From Dokdonella_A ginsengisoli (GTDB lineage: Bacteria; Pseudomonadota; Gammaproteobacteria; Xanthomonadales; Rhodanobacteraceae), in contig NZ_JBHSHD010000003.1 in the NCBI RefSeq assembly GCF_042652785.1, positions 186,001 through 250,000 of the forward strand: a stretch of DNA of 64,000 nt. The letters run 5' to 3'. Position 1 is the stretch's first letter. Each line of letters begins with the position of its first letter. Positions 34,099 to 43,426 of this stretch are shown here, piece by piece. Both the position numbers and the translations under genes were made by a program. Under the pieces are notes generated by a model. That model saw only the letters and a list, made by a program, of their open reading frames with translations. It did no database searches and had not been told where the DNA came from.

Positions 34099-36599
34099 AC
34101 GCGCGCGCGGACGTGACGCCGGCCTGGCGCCGGCTCGACTGGGCGTCGCTGGACGAAGCGCAGCGCCGCGACGCGCTGGCGCGCCCGCGCCCGGTGCGCG
34201 ACGCGGCGCAGGTCGACGCCGTGCGCGCGATCCTCGCCGACGTGCGCGAGCGCGGCGACGCCGCCCTGCGCGACTTCACGCGGCGCTTCGACCGCTGCGA
34301 GCTTTCGTCGTTCGAGGTCGGTGCGGACGAATTCGACGCGGCCGAGGCGGAAGTCGAGGCCGAGGTGCGCGACGCGATGCGCCGCGCGATCGCCCGCGTC
34401 GAGGCGTTCCACGCCGCCCAGCTGCCGCACGACCTGCGCGTGGACACCGCGCCCGGCGTGCGCTGCGAGCAGGTCGTGCGCGCGATCGGCCGCGTCGGCC
34501 TGTACGCGCCGGCCGGCAGCGCGCCGCTGCCCTCGACCGTGTGGATGCTGGCGGTTCCGGCACGCCTAGCCGGCTGCGCAGACATCGTGCTGGCGACGCC
34601 GCCGCGCGCCGACGGCCGCGCCGATCCGGCGATCCTGGTCGCCGCGAAACTGTGCGGCGTGACGCGCGTGCTCAAGCTCGGCGGCGCGCAGGCGATCGCC
34701 GCGCTTGCCTACGGCAGCGAATCGGTGCCCCGCTGCGACAAGCTGTTCGGCCCCGGCAACGCCTGGGTCACGCTGGCCAAGCTCGAAGTCGCGGCCGATC
34801 CGGACGGTGCGGCGATCGACATGCCGGCCGGGCCGTCCGAAGTATTGATCGTCGCCGACGACAGCGCCGACCCCGCCTTCGTCGCCGCCGACCTGCTCGC
34901 GCAGGCCGAGCACGGCGCCGATTCGCAGGTGCTGCTGGTCAGTCCCGGCGCCGAGCTGATCGCCGCGGTCGAGGTCGCCGTGGCGAAGCAACTGGAAACC
35001 CTGCCGCGACGCGACACCGCCGCGGCCGCGCTCGCGCACGCGCGCCTGATCGGCGTGCGCGACCTGTCCGAGGCGATCGAAGTGTCCGAGCGCTACGCGC
35101 CCGAGCACCTGATCGTGGCCACGCGCGAGGCGCGCGCGCTGCTGCCGCGCCTCGGCCGCGCCGGCAGCATCTTCCTCGGCCACTACACGCCGGAAACCCT
35201 CGGCGACTACTGCGCCGGTCCGAACCACGTGCTGCCCACGCTCGGCTTCGCGCGCGCGATCGGCGGCGTCGGCGTCGACAGCTTCCTGCGCCGCGTCAAC
35301 GTGATCGAGGCCGACACGGCCGGCATCGCCGCGATCGGTCCGGAAGCCGCGGTGCTCGCGCGCGCCGAGCGGCTCGAAGCGCATGCGCGTGCAATCGACC
35401 TGCGCCTGTCCGCGCGCGCCGGTCTCCCTCTCCCGCCTGCGGGAGAGGGCCGGGATGAGGGCAATCGGAACGATGCGCTTTACTCCGACGAGCCCCCTTC
35501 CGCGCTCCGGGCCCCTTCCCCCGCAAGCCGGGCAAACGAAAGCGCGCTCGCGCGCGTCCGCCCGGACCTCGCCGCGTTCGCGCCGTACGCTTCGGCGCGG
35601 CGCGGCGGTTTCGAGGCGCGCATCCGCCTCGACGCCAACGAATGCCCGTGGAGCGGCGACGCCGACGCCGTCGGCCTCAATCGCTATCCGTCGCCGCAGC
35701 CGGCGGAGCTGCGCGCGCGGCTCGCCGCGCTGTACGGCGTCGCGCCCGAACGGCTGTGGCTGGGCCGCGGCAGCGACGAGGCGATCGACCTGCTGCTGCG
35801 CGCGTTCTGCCGCGCCGGCCGCGACAACGTCGTCGCGCTCGCGCCGACCTTCGGCATGTACCGCATCGGCGCGCAGCTGCAGGGCGCCCAGTACCGCACG
35901 CTCGCGCTGGACGCCGAAGACGGCTTCGCGCTCGATGCCGAGGCGCTGCTCGCCCTGACCGACGCCGACACCAAGCTGGTGATCGTCTGCTCGCCGAACA
36001 ATCCGACCGGAACGCTCTACCACGGCGAAGCGCTCGGCGAGCTGGCCGGCCGCCTTGCCGGCCGCGCGCTGCTGCTGGTCGACGAGGCGTACATCGAGTT
36101 TTCCGGCGCCGCCAGCGCCAGCGCGCTGGTTGACCGCCACCCGAACCTCGCCGTGCTGCGCACCCTGTCCAAAGTGCATGCACTGGCCGGCGCGCGCATC
36201 GGCGCGCTGATCGCCGCCGCGGAGATCGTCGAGCTGGTCGGCCGCATCGCCGCGCCGTATCCGCTGCCGACGCCGAGCGTGCGCGCGGCGCTGGCCGCGC
36301 TCGACGACGACGCGGTGGCGCGTACCGACCGCCGCGTCGACGTGCTGCTGGCCGAACGCGCCCGCGTCGCGCGCGCACTGGCGCAGACGCCGGGCGTGCG
36401 CGTGTGGCCCTCGTCCGGCAATTTCCTGCTGGCGCGCTTCGACGACGCCGCGGCCGCGTTCGCGCGGGCGCTCGCCGCGGGCATCCTCGTGCGCGACGTG
36501 TCGGGGCAGCCGGGCCTGCAGGGCTGCCTGCGCATCACGATCGGCGCGCCGGACGAGAACGACGCGCTGCTCGCCGCGCTCGCCGGAGAGCCGGCATGA
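34095..36599 (+). CDS. hisDC: Histidinol dehydrogenase-histidinol-phosphate aminotransferase fusion
   Basis: A single open frame of 834 residues joins two his enzymes normally encoded separately. HisD (about 1-435) oxidises histidinol to histidine; its motifs are the catalytic YAPEHLI and GHYTPETLGDYCAGPNHVLPT. HisC (about 484-834) is a PLP aminotransferase with SPNNPTG and the PLP lysine in RTLSKVHALAGARIG. The linker (about 443-482) includes GLPLPPAGEG, encoded by a palindromic repeat at 35426-35449. I checked the in-frame codons from 35409 to the HisC core: there is no ATG, GTG or TTG, so HisC has no start of its own. Overlaps of 4 bases link it to hisG and hisB. Proteolytic separation after translation cannot be excluded. 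Confidence 0.9.
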   Translation: MNARADVTPAWRRLDWASLDEAQRRDALARPRPVRDAAQVDAVRAILADVRERGDAALRDFTRRFDRCELSSFEVGADEFDAAEAEVEAEVRDAMRRAIARVEAFHAAQLPHDLRVDTAPGVRCEQVVRAIGRVGLYAPAGSAPLPSTVWMLAVPARLAGCADIVLATPPRADGRADPAILVAAKLCGVTRVLKLGGAQAIAALAYGSESVPRCDKLFGPGNAWVTLAKLEVAADPDGAAIDMPAGPSEVLIVADDSADPAFVAADLLAQAEHGADSQVLLVSPGAELIAAVEVAVAKQLETLPRRDTAAAALAHARLIGVRDLSEAIEVSERYAPEHLIVATREARALLPRLGRAGSIFLGHYTPETLGDYCAGPNHVLPTLGFARAIGGVGVDSFLRRVNVIEADTAGIAAIGPEAAVLARAERLEAHARAIDLRLSARAGLPLPPAGEGRDEGNRNDALYSDEPPSALRAPSPASRANESALARVRPDLAAFAPYASARRGGFEARIRLDANECPWSGDADAVGLNRYPSPQPAELRARLAALYGVAPERLWLGRGSDEAIDLLLRAFCRAGRDNVVALAPTFGMYRIGAQLQGAQYRTLALDAEDGFALDAEALLALTDADTKLVIVCSPNNPTGTLYHGEALGELAGRLAGRALLLVDEAYIEFSGAASASALVDRHPNLAVLRTLSKVHALAGARIGALIAAAEIVELVGRIAAPYPLPTPSVRAALAALDDDAVARTDRRVDVLLAERARVARALAQTPGVRVWPSSGNFLLARFDDAAAAFARALAAGILVRDVSGQPGLQGCLRITIGAPDENDALLAALAGEPA
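35426..35449. repeat. Dispersed palindrome, family A, inside the hisD-hisC junction
   Basis: CCCTCTCCCGC-CT-GCGGGAGAGGG: a perfect 11-base inverted repeat followed by CCGGGATGAGGG, the same tail form as in intergenic copies (for example GCGGGGTGAGG after 40565). Here it is translated in frame as part of the linker between HisD and HisC. Confidence 0.9.
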
Positions 36600-37666
36600 G
36601 CGCGGGCGCGAAGATCCTGTTCGTCGATCGCGACGGCACCCTCATCGAGGAACCGGCCGACCAGCAGATCGACGCCTACGAGAAGTTCCGCCTCGTGCCG
36701 GGCGCGATCGCGGCGCTGCGCCGCTGCGTCGAGGCCGGCTACGAGCTGGTGATGGTGAGCAACCAGGACGGCCTGGGCACGCCGAGCTTCCCGGAGGAAA
36801 CCTTCAGCGGACCGCAGCAGCTGCTGCTGGACATCCTGGCCGGCGAAGGCGTGCGTTTCCGCGAGATCCTGATCGACCGCAGCCTGCCGGCTGAGAATGC
36901 GCCGACGCGCAAGCCGGGTACCGGGCTGGTGCGCCACTGGCTCGCCTCCGACGCGCTCGACCGTGCGCGCAGCGCGGTGATCGGCGATCGCGAGACCGAC
37001 CTCGAATTCGCCCGCAACCTCGGCCTGCGCGGCTTCCGCCTCGGCGCGCAGTGCACCTGGCCGGACATCGCGCACGCGCTGCTCGCCGCGCCGCGCCGTG
37101 CGCAGATCGCGCGCGCCACGCGCGAGACGCGCATCGAGGTCGAGGTCGATCTCGACCGCGCGACGCGGCCGGCGGTGGCGACCGGCCTCGGCTTTCTCGA
37201 CCACATGATCGAGCAGCTCGGCGTGCACGGCGGCTTCGCGCTGGCGCTGCGCTGCAGCGGCGACCTGCACATCGACGAGCACCACACGGTCGAGGACAGC
37301 GCGCTCGCGCTCGGCCAGGCGCTGCGCGAGGCGCTCGGCGACCGCCGCGGCATCGGCCGCTACGGCTTCCTGCTGCCGATGGACGAGAGCCTGGCGCAGG
37401 TCGCGCTCGACCTGTCCGGGCGCGCGCACTTCACGTTCGACGGCCGCTTCCCGCGCGAGCAGGTCGGCGCGCTGCCGACCGAACTGGTGCCGCATTTCTT
37501 CCGCAGCCTGGCCGACGCGCTCGGCGCGACCTTGCATCTGTCCGTGCGCGGCGACAATGCGCACCACATGGTCGAGGCCTGCTTCAAGGCGGTCGGCCGC
37601 AGCCTGCGCGACGCGCTGCGCCGCGACGGCGACACCGTGCCGAGCAGCAAGGGCACGCTCGCATGA
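36596..37666 (+). CDS. hisB: Histidinol-phosphatase / imidazoleglycerol-phosphate dehydratase
   Basis: A bifunctional enzyme of 356 residues, as in enterobacteria. The N-terminal HAD phosphatase has DRDGTLIEE with nucleophile Asp11 and Asp13. The C-terminal dehydratase (about 165-356) has the metal-binding histidines in GFLDHMIEQ, DEHHTVEDSA and GDNAHHMVEA. It catalyses the sixth and eighth pathway steps. ATG at 36596 overlaps the hisDC stop (ATGA). Confidence 0.96.
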   Translation: MSAGAKILFVDRDGTLIEEPADQQIDAYEKFRLVPGAIAALRRCVEAGYELVMVSNQDGLGTPSFPEETFSGPQQLLLDILAGEGVRFREILIDRSLPAENAPTRKPGTGLVRHWLASDALDRARSAVIGDRETDLEFARNLGLRGFRLGAQCTWPDIAHALLAAPRRAQIARATRETRIEVEVDLDRATRPAVATGLGFLDHMIEQLGVHGGFALALRCSGDLHIDEHHTVEDSALALGQALREALGDRRGIGRYGFLLPMDESLAQVALDLSGRAHFTFDGRFPREQVGALPTELVPHFFRSLADALGATLHLSVRGDNAHHMVEACFKAVGRSLRDALRRDGDTVPSSKGTLA

Positions 37667-38286
37667 AAACGCCGGCGAACGCGCGCGCGGTCATCGTGCC
37701 GTCCGGCGGCGCCAACTACGGCTCGCTGATCGAAGCCTGCCGGCGCATCGGCGTGGACGCGGCGGTCAGCGCGAATCCTGCGCAGATCCTTGCCGCCACG
37801 CACGTGATCCTGCCCGGCGTCGGCGCCGCCGGCCACGCCATGCGGGCGCTGCACGAGCAGGGACTGGATCGCGTGCTGCCGCGGCTGCGCCAGCCCCTGC
37901 TCGGCATCTGCCTGGGCATGCAGCTGCTGTTCGAGGATTCGGAGGAAGCCGACGGCCTGCGCGCGGCGCAGACCCGCTGCCTGGGCCTTCTCGCCGGGCA
38001 CGTGCGGCGCCTGCCGCCGGCGCCGAGCTGGCCGCACATGGGCTGGAACACGCTGCGCAACCGCGTCGAGCATCCGCTGCTGGACGGCATCGGCGACGCC
38101 GACTGGTTCTACTTCGTGCACGGCTACGCGGCGCCGGCCGGCGACGACACGCTCGCCGCCAGCGACCACGGCGAGCCGTTCGCCGCGGTGGTCGCGCGCG
38201 GCAACGTGTTCGGCGCGCAGTTCCATCCGGAAAAATCCGCCGCCGCCGGCCGGCGCCTGCTGTCCAATTTCTTCGCGCTCGCATGA
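37663..38286 (+). CDS. hisH: Imidazole glycerol phosphate synthase, glutaminase subunit
   Basis: HisH hydrolyses glutamine and channels ammonia to HisF. The 207-residue class I amidotransferase has the triad Cys83 (GICLGMQLLFE), His188 and Glu190 (AQFHPEKS). The ATG overlaps the hisB stop by 4 bases. HisH and HisF act as a heterodimer; hisA is encoded between them, the usual gammaproteobacterial order. Confidence 0.96.
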   Translation: MKTPANARAVIVPSGGANYGSLIEACRRIGVDAAVSANPAQILAATHVILPGVGAAGHAMRALHEQGLDRVLPRLRQPLLGICLGMQLLFEDSEEADGLRAAQTRCLGLLAGHVRRLPPAPSWPHMGWNTLRNRVEHPLLDGIGDADWFYFVHGYAAPAGDDTLAASDHGEPFAAVVARGNVFGAQFHPEKSAAAGRRLLSNFFALA

Positions 38287-39020
38287 AGATCATTCCCGCC
38301 ATCGATCTCGCCGGCGGCCGCGTCGTGCGCCTGAAGCAGGGCGACTTCGCCGCGCAGCGCGCGTTCGACCACGACGCCGCGGCGCTGGCACGACGCTACG
38401 TCGAGGCCGGCGCGCCGTGGCTGCATCTGGTCGACCTCGACGGCGCGCGCGCCGGCGCACCGGCGCAGGTCGACCTGATCGCGCGCATCGCCGCCGGCGG
38501 CGGTCGCGTGCAGGCCGGCGGCGGCGTGCGCCGGCGCGACGACATCGAACGCCTGCTCGACGCCGGCGTCGCGCGCGTGGTCGTCGGCAGCGTCGCGGTG
38601 CGCGAGCCGCGGACCTTCGCCGACTGGCTGGCCGCGTTCGGCCCCGGGCGACTGTGCCTGGCGCTCGACCTGCGCCGCGATCGCGCCGGCCACTGGCGGC
38701 CGGCCGTCGACGCCTGGCGCGGCGACAGCGACGCCGACTTCGCCGCCCTGCTCGACGACGGCGCCGCCGCCGGGCTGCGTCACGTACTGACCACCGACAT
38801 CGGCCGCGACGGCATGGCCGACGGTCCCAACCTCGCGCTCTACCGCGAACTCGCCGCGCGCTGGCCGGCGCTGGCGTGGATCGCGTCCGGCGGCGTGCGC
38901 GACCGCGGCGACGTGGCGGCGCTGGCCGCGACCGGCGTCGCCGCCTGCGTCGCCGGCACCGCCCTGCTCGACGGCACGCTCGCGCTGGAGGACATCGCCG
39001 CATGCTCGCGCGCCGCCTGA
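38283..39020 (+). CDS. hisA: ProFAR isomerase
   Basis: HisA isomerises ProFAR to PRFAR, a (beta/alpha)8 barrel of 245 residues. Catalytic Asp8 is in IPAIDLAGGRVV and the second Asp in LTTDIGRDGMADGPN. Phosphate-binding loops are VQAGGGVR and IASGGVRD. It overlaps hisH by 4 bases and hisF by 19 bases. Confidence 0.96.
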   Translation: MKIIPAIDLAGGRVVRLKQGDFAAQRAFDHDAAALARRYVEAGAPWLHLVDLDGARAGAPAQVDLIARIAAGGGRVQAGGGVRRRDDIERLLDAGVARVVVGSVAVREPRTFADWLAAFGPGRLCLALDLRRDRAGHWRPAVDAWRGDSDADFAALLDDGAAAGLRHVLTTDIGRDGMADGPNLALYRELAARWPALAWIASGGVRDRGDVAALAATGVAACVAGTALLDGTLALEDIAACSRAA

Positions 39021-39778
39021 TCCCCTGCCTCGACGTCGCCGACGGCGCGGTCGTCAAGGGCGTGCGCTTCCGCGACCATCGCGTCGTCGGCGGCATCGTC
39101 GAACTGGCGCGCCGCTACGCCGAGGAAGGCGCCGACGAACTGGTGTTCTACGACATCACGGCCAGTCCCGAGGGGCGCCGCATCGATCCGGCCTGGGTCG
39201 GGCGCGTCGCGCGCGAACTGGACATCCCGTTCTGCGTCGCCGGCGGCATCCGTTCGGTGGCCGACGCCGAGCAGGTGCTCGCGGCGGGCGCGGACAAGGT
39301 GTCGATCAACAGCCCCGCGCTGGCGCGCCCCGGCCTCGTCGACGAACTCGCCGTGCGCTTCGGCAGCCAGTGCGTCGTCGTCGGCATCGACGCCGACGGC
39401 CGCACCGACGCGAACGACCGCTGGCGCGTGATCGCCAACGCCGGCAAGCCCGATGCGGCCGGCGACAGCGGCCGCGACCTGCTCGACTGGGTGCGCGAGG
39501 TCGCCGACCGCGGCGCCGGCGAGATCGTGCTGAATTCGATCCGCGCCGACGGCGTGCGCAGCGGCTACGCGCAGGCCCAGCTCGCCGCCGTGCGCGCCGC
39601 CACCAGCCTGCCGCTGGTCGCCTCCGGCGGCGCCGGCCGGCGCGAGCACTTCGCCGAGGTGTTCGAGCGCAGCGGCGTCGACGCCGCGCTCGCCGCCAGC
39701 GTGTTCCATTCCGGCGAGATCCGCATCGGCGAACTGAAGGACTACCTGGCCGGACGCGGCATCGTGGTGCGGCGATGA
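39002..39778 (+). CDS. hisF: Imidazole glycerol phosphate synthase, cyclase subunit
   Basis: HisF closes the imidazole ring, releasing IGP and AICAR. The 258-residue barrel has Asp11 in RLIPCLDVADG and a second acidic residue in VVGIDADGRTD. Phosphate loops are VAGGIRS and VASGGAGRREH. The start at 39002 lies inside the end of hisA; it is the only start that keeps the conserved MLARRLIPCLD N-terminus. Confidence 0.96.
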   Translation: MLARRLIPCLDVADGAVVKGVRFRDHRVVGGIVELARRYAEEGADELVFYDITASPEGRRIDPAWVGRVARELDIPFCVAGGIRSVADAEQVLAAGADKVSINSPALARPGLVDELAVRFGSQCVVVGIDADGRTDANDRWRVIANAGKPDAAGDSGRDLLDWVREVADRGAGEIVLNSIRADGVRSGYAQAQLAAVRAATSLPLVASGGAGRREHFAEVFERSGVDAALAASVFHSGEIRIGELKDYLAGRGIVVRR

Positions 39779-40407
39779 GCACGGACCTGCTCGACGCGCT
39801 CGACTTCGCCAAGGGCGACGGCCTGCTGCCGCTGATCGTGCAGCACGCGCACGACGGCCGCGTGCTGATGCTCGGCTACGCGAACCGCGAGGCGCTGGAG
39901 GCGACGCTGCGCACGCGCGAGATCCATTTCTGGTCGCGCTCCCGGCAGCGCCTGTGGCGCAAGGGCGAAACCTCCGGCCATGTGCTGGAACTGGTCTCGA
40001 TCGCGCCCGACTGCGACGGCGACACGTTGCTGTGCCAGGCGCTGCCGGCCGGGCCGACCTGCCATCTCGGCACGCCGACCTGCTTCGACGCGGCCACACC
40101 GGCGCACCCGTGGCTCAACGAGCTGGAAGCGCTGATCGCCGCGCGTGCGAATGCCGATCCGGCGTCGAGCTACGTCGCCCGCCTGCTCGCCGCGCCACTC
40201 GCGCGGCGCGCGCAGAAGGTCGGCGAGGAAGGTGTCGAGACCGCGCTGGCCGCGGTCGGCGGCGACGCGGCGAAGCTGCGCGAGGAGGCTGCCGACCTGC
40301 TCTTTCACCTGCTCGTGCTGTTGCGCGGCAGCGACCTGTCGCTGGCCGACGTCGTCGGCGAACTGGCGCGGCGCCGTGCGCCGAAGGCGCCCGATCGCGT
40401 GGCGTAG
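39775..40407 (+). CDS. hisIE: Phosphoribosyl-AMP cyclohydrolase / phosphoribosyl-ATP pyrophosphatase
   Basis: A fused HisI-HisE protein of 210 residues catalysing the second and third pathway steps. The cyclohydrolase part has RKGETSGHVLE and metal-binding cysteines in DCDGDTLLCQ and PTCHLGTPTCF. The pyrophosphatase part, from about 115, has the metal-binding helices QKVGEEGVETALA and LREEAADLLFHLLVLL. ATG overlaps the hisF stop. This is the last gene of the operon; a cluster of palindromes follows. Confidence 0.95.
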   Translation: MSTDLLDALDFAKGDGLLPLIVQHAHDGRVLMLGYANREALEATLRTREIHFWSRSRQRLWRKGETSGHVLELVSIAPDCDGDTLLCQALPAGPTCHLGTPTCFDAATPAHPWLNELEALIAARANADPASSYVARLLAAPLARRAQKVGEEGVETALAAVGGDAAKLREEAADLLFHLLVLLRGSDLSLADVVGELARRRAPKAPDRVA

Positions 40408-40419
40408 CGCAACCCGTTT

Positions 40420-40565
40420 CCTCTCTCCCGCTCGCGGGGCGGCACGCACCCCTCACCCGGCGCGCTGCGCACGCCGACCTCTCCCGCGAGCGGGAGAGGT
40501 GAAGCTGCAATCCATCGCCACACAGGCGCAGTCGAATTTCTCCCTCTCCCGCTTGCGGGAGAGGG
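40420..40565. repeat. Cluster of family A palindromes after the his operon
   Basis: Three copies lie in the 236-base gap between the convergent hisIE and hydrolase genes: a degenerate one near 40421-40440, CCTCTCCCGC-GA-GCGGGAGAGG at 40478-40499, and a perfect 24-base one at 40542-40565. No U-tract follows. They may protect the his mRNA 3' end or act as transcription barriers. Confidence 0.8.
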
Positions 40566-40643
40566 GCGGGGTGAGGCAAATCGGAGCGCAGCGCCACACG
40601 CGCCGACCCGGCCTGTCCCGCGGCCGCAGGAAAAACCGCTTCG

Positions 40644-42428
40644 TCAGGACTTCGGCGGCGGTACGACCAGCGGCAGCTCGATCGCGCTGGGATGTTCGCG
40701 GTCGTGGTAGATGCGCACGTGCGCGGTGCGCGCATCGGCGGCGGTCTCGTCGGATACGTCGCCGCCGCTGTGGTAGTTCTTCTGGAACTGCAGGCTGTTG
40801 ACCGCGCGCACCACCAGGCGCAGGCGGCTGCCCTGGGCGAGCCTGCGCGAGACGAAGTTGAAGCGGTCGAAGTCGTAGCGCAGCACCTCGCCGGGCGGAA
40901 TGCGCGCGGCCTTGGCGAGCGACTCGCGGTAGCGCGCGCGCAGCATCATCGAAGACAGCGCGACGGCGCTGCCGTCCGGCCGGATCTCGTGCAGGGTGGC
41001 CTGGAAATCCACGTCCGGCACGTCCAGCGAGATCCACAGCGTCGCCTTCGGCGTGCCGCTGAGTTCGACCGCTTCGGGCAGCGCCTGGCCGTGGTAGACG
41101 ACACCGGCGCCGCGCAGGTTCATCGCGTCGGTCTGGTCGACCAGCATCGTCGCGTCGACGTCGCCGCGCTCGAGTTCGAGGCGGCCGGGGCGCACGTCGA
41201 GCGGGTCGTCGACGTAGACGTCGGGCGGCTGGTCGTCCGGCGGCGAAGCCACCAGCGCACCGGAGGCGAACACCTCGCCCGCCTTGCCGCCGTCCGAGGA
41301 CAGGTAGTAGCTGCGCGGGCCGGCGATGTCCTCGAGCCGGCCGGCGTACTTCCACGCCTCCTCGCCGGTCACGTAGTAGGCCACGCGCTGCTTGAGGAAG
41401 TCCGGCTTCTTGCCGTCCTTGAGGATCCAGTCGTACCACTGCACGTGCAGCTGCTTGACGTCGAGCAGGCTGGCGTCGCCGAACTTCAGCCCGCCCAGCT
41501 CCTTCTGCGGCCGGCGCGTGCCGCTGTGGTCCCACGGGCCGATCACCAGGTAGTGCTGCGCACGCGCCGCGTCGCTGCCGTGGCGCATGTGCTCGCGGTA
41601 GTAGCTCATCGCGCCGAGCTGGTCGTCGTCCCAGTGGCCGGTGATGGTCAGGATCGGCAGGTCGATGGCGGCGTACTGGGCGGCGTTCGGCGCCAGTGCC
41701 TGCCAGTGCTCGTCGTAGGACGGATGGCGCAGGTAGTCCTGGAAGATCTCCGAAGGATTGCCGACGATGCGGTCGAGCGTGCGGAACGCGGCGTGGCCGA
41801 AATAGCGCTCGGCGAACTTGCCGCGCCAGAACGCCGCGTCGCCGAACAGCGCGCCGTTGGAGGCGACGCCGCTGACGAAGGTCAGCCACTGCACGTCGTA
41901 GCTGTAGAAGATGCCGCCGGTGAGCGGGAAATCGATGCCGGGCCGCACGGATGCGGTCGGCACGATCGTGCGCAGGTGCGGCGGCGCCTCCTTCAACGTG
42001 GTCCACTGCGTGAAGCCGAGGTAGGAGCCGCCCCACATGCCGACCTTGCCGTTCGACCACGGCTGCCGCGCCAGCCATTCGACCGCGTCGTAGCCGTCGC
42101 GCGCCTCGTGCGTCCACGAGCGGAACACGCCGCCCGATCCGTTGCGGCCGCGCGAATCGATCGCGACGAACACGTAGCCGTGCTCGGCGAAGTAGCTGCC
42201 GATCGGATGGATGAGATCGGCCGTGTACGGGTTGAGGCAGAACAGCACCGGCAGCTTGCCGGCCTGCGCGTGCGGGCGGTACAGGTTCGCGTTCAGGCGC
42301 ACGCCGTCGCGCATCGGAATCTGCAGGCGCAGCTGGACGTCGATCTTCGACGCGTCCGGCACCTTCTCCGCGGCCGTCGCGACGCAGGCCGCGCACAGCA
42401 GGAGTGACGACAGCAACCAGCGGATCAT
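40644..42428 (-). CDS. Secreted CocE/NonD-family hydrolase
   Basis: A 594-residue alpha/beta hydrolase of the X-Pro dipeptidyl-peptidase/CocE type, exported by a signal peptide (MIRWLLSSLLLCAACVATAA). The catalytic triad is visible: Ser135 in GGSYLGF, Asp267 or 268 in GHWDDDQLG and His301 in GPWDHSG. A C-terminal jelly-roll domain (from about 380) is typical of the family. Substrates range from esters (cocaine esterase) to acyl-peptides (glutaryl-7-ACA acylase); here it is unknown. I chose the start at 42428 because it places the signal peptide first; an upstream ATG would add 12 residues. Confidence 0.9.
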   Translation of the reverse strand: MIRWLLSSLLLCAACVATAAEKVPDASKIDVQLRLQIPMRDGVRLNANLYRPHAQAGKLPVLFCLNPYTADLIHPIGSYFAEHGYVFVAIDSRGRNGSGGVFRSWTHEARDGYDAVEWLARQPWSNGKVGMWGGSYLGFTQWTTLKEAPPHLRTIVPTASVRPGIDFPLTGGIFYSYDVQWLTFVSGVASNGALFGDAAFWRGKFAERYFGHAAFRTLDRIVGNPSEIFQDYLRHPSYDEHWQALAPNAAQYAAIDLPILTITGHWDDDQLGAMSYYREHMRHGSDAARAQHYLVIGPWDHSGTRRPQKELGGLKFGDASLLDVKQLHVQWYDWILKDGKKPDFLKQRVAYYVTGEEAWKYAGRLEDIAGPRSYYLSSDGGKAGEVFASGALVASPPDDQPPDVYVDDPLDVRPGRLELERGDVDATMLVDQTDAMNLRGAGVVYHGQALPEAVELSGTPKATLWISLDVPDVDFQATLHEIRPDGSAVALSSMMLRARYRESLAKAARIPPGEVLRYDFDRFNFVSRRLAQGSRLRLVVRAVNSLQFQKNYHSGGDVSDETAADARTAHVRIYHDREHPSAIELPLVVPPPKS

Positions 42429-42502
42429 CGGCCCACTCCGCGACGTCGGGACGGCCATTGTGGTGCACGCACCGCGCCGCTCCAAGCGGCGTGGCGCCAG
42501 GC

Positions 42503-43426
42503 TCAGCCGTTCGGCGGCGGCGGGTTGGCCGGCGTCGCCGCCTTGCGATAGGAGCCGACGAAGATGCCGACCAGCGACAGGCCGACGCCGATCCAGTCGG
42601 TCGCGCGCGTCGGCCGCGCGAACAGCAGCACGTCGAAGACGAACGACAGCGCCGGCTGCAGCAGCAGCAACAGGCCGATCAGCGAGGCCGGCAGATGCGG
42701 CATCGCGCGCGTCAGCAGCACCCAGCCGAACACCTGACCGAAGAACGCGAGTCCGAGCAGGGACGCGCCGCTGCGCACGTCCGGCAGCGCGAAGCTCTCG
42801 CCCTCGACGACGACGGCGACGCCGAGCACGGCCGCGCACAGCAGCGAGACCACGCACAGCAGCTGCGCCGGCGCCAGCCGCACGTGGCCGCTGCGCTGCG
42901 CGTGCCGCGTCGACAGCATGTACACCGCGTAGGCGATGCCGGTGACGATGCCGAGCACGACGCCGAGCTGGTACTGCGCGCCGACCGCACTCCAGTCCAG
43001 GCCGACCAGCAGGTACAGGCCGACGAAGCCGAGCGCCACGCCGGCGAGGAAATGCCAGCCCAGGCGCTCGCGGTACAGCACGAAACCGGCCAGCGCCATC
43101 AGGAACACCTGGAAGTTGCCGAGCAGGGTCGCAAGGCCGGGGCCGATGTACAAGATGCTGCGATGCCAGAGCATCAGGTCGACCGCGAACGCCAGCGCCG
43201 GCACCGCCAGCCAGGCCAGATCCGCCAGCCGCACGGGCTGCCAGCGCCGCAGCGCGACGAGGCCGAACAGCAGCATCGCGCCGCCCAGGCCCATGCGGTA
43301 GAACGCCGACACGGTCGGTCCGACGTGGGCGAGCTTGACGAACAGGCTGGTGGTCGAGATCGCGGCGGCGCCGACGATCATCTCCAGCAGCGCGCCGCGC
43401 GGCAGTTCCGCTTCGGGTGCGCGCAT
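42503..43426 (-). CDS. EamA/DMT-family transporter
   Basis: A 307-residue membrane protein with ten hydrophobic helices arranged as two EamA domains. Typical stretches are LFVKLAHVGPTVSAFYRMGL in the first half and GQVFGWVLLTRAMPHLPASL in the second, ending in a short Pro-rich tail. DMT transporters usually export amino acids or other metabolites; substrate unknown. It lies 74 bases upstream of the hydrolase gene on the same strand and could share its transcript. Confidence 0.88.
   Translation of the reverse strand: MRAPEAELPRGALLEMIVGAAAISTTSLFVKLAHVGPTVSAFYRMGLGGAMLLFGLVALRRWQPVRLADLAWLAVPALAFAVDLMLWHRSILYIGPGLATLLGNFQVFLMALAGFVLYRERLGWHFLAGVALGFVGLYLLVGLDWSAVGAQYQLGVVLGIVTGIAYAVYMLSTRHAQRSGHVRLAPAQLLCVVSLLCAAVLGVAVVVEGESFALPDVRSGASLLGLAFFGQVFGWVLLTRAMPHLPASLIGLLLLLQPALSFVFDVLLFARPTRATDWIGVGLSLVGIFVGSYRKAATPANPPPPNG

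Noticed and set aside
35455..35620. Separate hisC start inside the junction
   Set aside because: No ATG, GTG or TTG occurs in the hisC frame there; only a CTG further upstream inside hisD (35406) could be considered and it has no ribosome-binding site.
40420..40565. CRISPR-like array
   Set aside because: The repeats are self-complementary, unevenly spaced and orientation-variable; there are no unique spacers of constant length and no cas genes.
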